DNA of 64,000 nt from Deltaproteobacteria bacterium. Lineage in GTDB: Bacteria; Desulfobacterota; Binatia; UBA9968; JAJDTQ01. Positions 62,250 to 64,000 of this stretch are shown piece after piece (within the stretch, counting starts at the first letter, position 1; each line of letters begins with the position of its first letter). The position numbers and the translations under genes are program-made. The notes beneath the pieces were generated by a model, which worked only from the letters and a program-made list of their open reading frames with translations, was not told the DNA's origin and did no database searches. The stretch is from contig JAPPNF010000134.1 in assembly GCA_028818755.1 (NCBI GenBank), positions 24,094 through 88,093 on the forward strand, written 5' to 3'.

Positions 62250-62993
62250 ATGAAGATCAGGAAGCTCTTTCAGAAGACCCAGTTCGGCATCTTCGGGCTC
62301 TTCGGCCTGATCGTGCTGTCCACCTCGGCGCTGACCATCTACACGGTGCAGACCCACCTGTCGGCGGAGTACGAGAGCAACAGCCGCAACATCGCCAAGA
62401 CCATCGCCGACGCCAGCGTGGACATCCTGCTCAACCGCAACCTCGCCACGCTCCAGTCGCTCATCGACCAGTTCGTGGAGATCCAGGGCATCCGCTACGT
62501 CTACATCACCAGCGACAACGGCGAATACCTGGCACACACCTTCGTTCCCGGAATTCCCGAAGCGATCCTGGAGAGCGATCCGTTCGAGACCGCCACGGTC
62601 AAGCGGACGCTGCCTGGAATGGGCGAGTTCGTGGAAGTGGCCAGCCCGATCCTGGCAGGGTTCGGCGGCGTCGTGCACGTGGGCATGGACCTCGACACCA
62701 TCGGCCTCAAGATACAACGGGCCATCGGCCAACAGGTGTATCTCATCTCGGTCCTGCTGGTGGTGGGAGTGCTGGGGGCAATCTGGTTCGTCAATCTCGC
62801 CGCCAAGCCTTTGGGGGAACTCCTGGCCTTCGCCGTGAAGTTGGCCAAGGAGGAGGACGCCGACGGCGCCGGCGACGAGAAGATCCTCGCACGCGACGAC
62901 GAGGCCGGAGAGCTGGCGCGCCTGCTCCTCCACGTGGCGCAACGCAAGAACGGCACCGAAGAGCCGCCGCCGTCGACGGAACGGACCGGATAG
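62250..62993 (+). CDS. Membrane sensor with extracytoplasmic domain and HAMP, no output domain
   Basis: 247 residues from ATG 62250; GTG 62244 overlaps the stop of the receptor gene. The first membrane helix is about 12-35, an extracytoplasmic single-Cache-like domain about 36-160 (LLNRNLATLQSLIDQFVEIQGIRYVYITSDNGEYLAHT), the second helix about 165-188. A HAMP-like coil follows (AAKPLGELLAFAVKLAKEED...EAGELARLLLHVAQ) and then the protein ends. The gene couple suggests that the upstream receptor presents ligand to this sensor. An effector must be elsewhere. Confidence 0.78.
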   Translation: MKIRKLFQKTQFGIFGLFGLIVLSTSALTIYTVQTHLSAEYESNSRNIAKTIADASVDILLNRNLATLQSLIDQFVEIQGIRYVYITSDNGEYLAHTFVPGIPEAILESDPFETATVKRTLPGMGEFVEVASPILAGFGGVVHVGMDLDTIGLKIQRAIGQQVYLISVLLVVGVLGAIWFVNLAAKPLGELLAFAVKLAKEEDADGAGDEKILARDDEAGELARLLLHVAQRKNGTEEPPPSTERTG

Positions 62994-63015
62994 CAGGCAA
63001 CGGGAGGCGCCGCGG

Positions 63016-64000
63016 GTGCGTATCCACAGAGTCGCCATCGCATTCTTCTGCACCATGCTGCAGATCTGCTTCGGCACGGTCTACGCCTGGAGCTTCTTCC
63101 AGACCATGCTGGTGCGCCAGTCCGGATGGACCCACACCGAGACCGCCTGGGCCTTCAGCATCGCCATCTTCTGCCTCGGCACCTCCGCGGCCTGGGCCGG
63201 CTCGGCGCTGGGAAGGCTGGGACCCAGACGGTTGGCGCTGGCCGGCAGCTTCATGTTCGCCGGCGGCTACGTGATCGCCAGCGCCGCGCTGTGGCTGGAT
63301 TTCCTTCCGCTGTTCTACGTAGGCTACGGTGTCATCGGCGGCGCCGGCATCGGCCTCGGCTACGTGACCCCGGTGGCGACGGTGGCCAAGTGGTTCCCGG
63401 ACAAGAAGGGGCTGGTCACCGGCATCGTGGTGATGGGTTTCGGGATAGGCGCGCTGCTCCTGAGCAAGGGGCTGGCGCCGTTCCTGGTGGTGCGCACGGA
63501 GGGCGACCTGTCGCTGGTCTTCCTGTGGCTCGGCATCATATTCGCGGGAATACTGATCCCCTGCAGCCTGGCTTTGAGCGATCCCGTGGCGCCGGTCAAG
63601 CCTCCGAGCGGCAGTCCGGCTGCGGCGACACCGCTTGACGCCACCGAGCCGGACTCCACCCTGCCCTACCTCACGTCCGGCCAGTTCATCATCATGTGGA
63701 CGGTCTTCTTCTTCAACATCGCCGCCGGCATCTCGGTCATCAGCTTTCAGTCGGAGCTGCTGCAGGAGGTCTGGGGTCTGGCCGACCCCTCCGTCGAGCC
63801 CGCGGTGCTGGCGGAATACGGCGCCACGCTGATCGCCGCCAGCTCCGTGTGCAACGGCGTCGGACGGCTGTTCTGGGGCCTGTTGTCGGACCGCATCGGC
63901 CGGGTCAAGGTCTTCCGTATCCTGCTGGCCAGCCAGATGGTGGTGTTCGGGGTGCTCATGACCGAGGAGAACCCGTGGGTCTTCTCGGTGCTGGTGTGCT
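63016..64000 (+). CDS. MFS transporter, oxalate/formate antiporter (OFA) type, 3' end outside window
   Basis: 328 codons visible from GTG 63016, with GGGAGG upstream; the frame is open to the window edge. The OFA pattern is clear: the start VAIAFFCTMLQICFGTVYAWSFFQ, then GYGVIGGAGIGLGYVTPVATVAKWFPDKKGLVTGIVVMGFGIGALL, and the second half NGVGRLFWGLLSDRIGRVKVF (MFS loop motif). It is a 12-helix transporter for organic acids. It follows the LivK-like/HAMP pair on the same strand by 22 bases. Confidence 0.9.
   Translation, partial: MRIHRVAIAFFCTMLQICFGTVYAWSFFQTMLVRQSGWTHTETAWAFSIAIFCLGTSAAWAGSALGRLGPRRLALAGSFMFAGGYVIASAALWLDFLPLFYVGYGVIGGAGIGLGYVTPVATVAKWFPDKKGLVTGIVVMGFGIGALLLSKGLAPFLVVRTEGDLSLVFLWLGIIFAGILIPCSLALSDPVAPVKPPSGSPAAATPLDATEPDSTLPYLTSGQFIIMWTVFFFNIAAGISVISFQSELLQEVWGLADPSVEPAVLAEYGATLIAASSVCNGVGRLFWGLLSDRIGRVKVFRILLASQMVVFGVLMTEENPWVFSVLVC

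Noticed and set aside
1-64000. CRISPR arrays and rRNA genes
   Set aside because: No regularly spaced short repeats and no rRNA-like sequence were seen. The only repeats are those listed.

Overview
The window is high-GC DNA from a Gram-negative bacterium: secretin, SPOR domains, lipoproteins, a predicted autotransporter barrel and many periplasmic binding proteins all imply an outer membrane. Numerous Bug/TTT-type receptors, amidohydrolase-2 proteins, a DUF3891 gene and a probable selenoprotein fit an environmental delta-proteobacterial or Tectomicrobia-like lineage. That placement is inference, because no marker gene is present.

Region 1 (1-19.8 kb) is a Tad/Flp pilus locus in two converging halves. 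The plus-strand half holds a TPR protein (cut by the window edge), a Cache/HAMP membrane sensor, a TadD-like TPR lipoprotein with two SPOR domains, prepilin peptidase TadV and CpaB. The minus-strand half runs TadE-like, TadE/F-like, TadG-like, Flp pilin (59 aa), secretin CpaC/RcpA, a small lipoprotein, TadZ, TadA, TadB and TadC. Upstream of it lies a minus-strand pair: a REC-PAS-PAS histidine kinase and a sigma54-dependent response regulator. Sigma54-type -24/-12 promoters precede both the tad operon and the kinase-regulator operon, so the regulator probably drives the pilus and itself. Homopolymeric G tracts lie in the tad promoter region and in the kinase 3' end.

Region 2 (19.8-26.9 kb) encodes a membrane glycosylation module: a DPM1-like GT2, an STT3-like GT-C protein, a TMTC-like GT-C/TPR protein and a broken GT22 gene. 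Next to the pilus locus it may glycosylate the pilus or other envelope proteins.

Region 3 (26.9-37.3 kb) is accessory DNA: a lipoprotein with Ig-like repeats and a C-terminal barrel, a decayed tyrosine recombinase, a second paralogous kinase, two group II intron remnants that look like the residue of nested introns, a DDE transposase element with complex ends, an IS110-like fragment, and a toxin-first RelE/XRE toxin-antitoxin pair.

Region 4 (37.3-64 kb) is mostly uptake and catabolism: a TctA-TctB fusion and two Bug receptors, a dipeptide-type ABC cassette without ATPases, two amidohydrolases, a kelch protein, a membrane protein interrupted by an in-frame TGA, Hsp20, DUF3891, a BNR-repeat protein, HicAB, a sugar ABC transporter, tRNA-Val(CAC), a probable AhpD-like selenoprotein with a CxxU motif and SECIS-like hairpin, an EVE-domain protein, endonuclease IV, a LivK-like receptor next to an orphan HAMP sensor, and an OFA-type MFS transporter running off the end.
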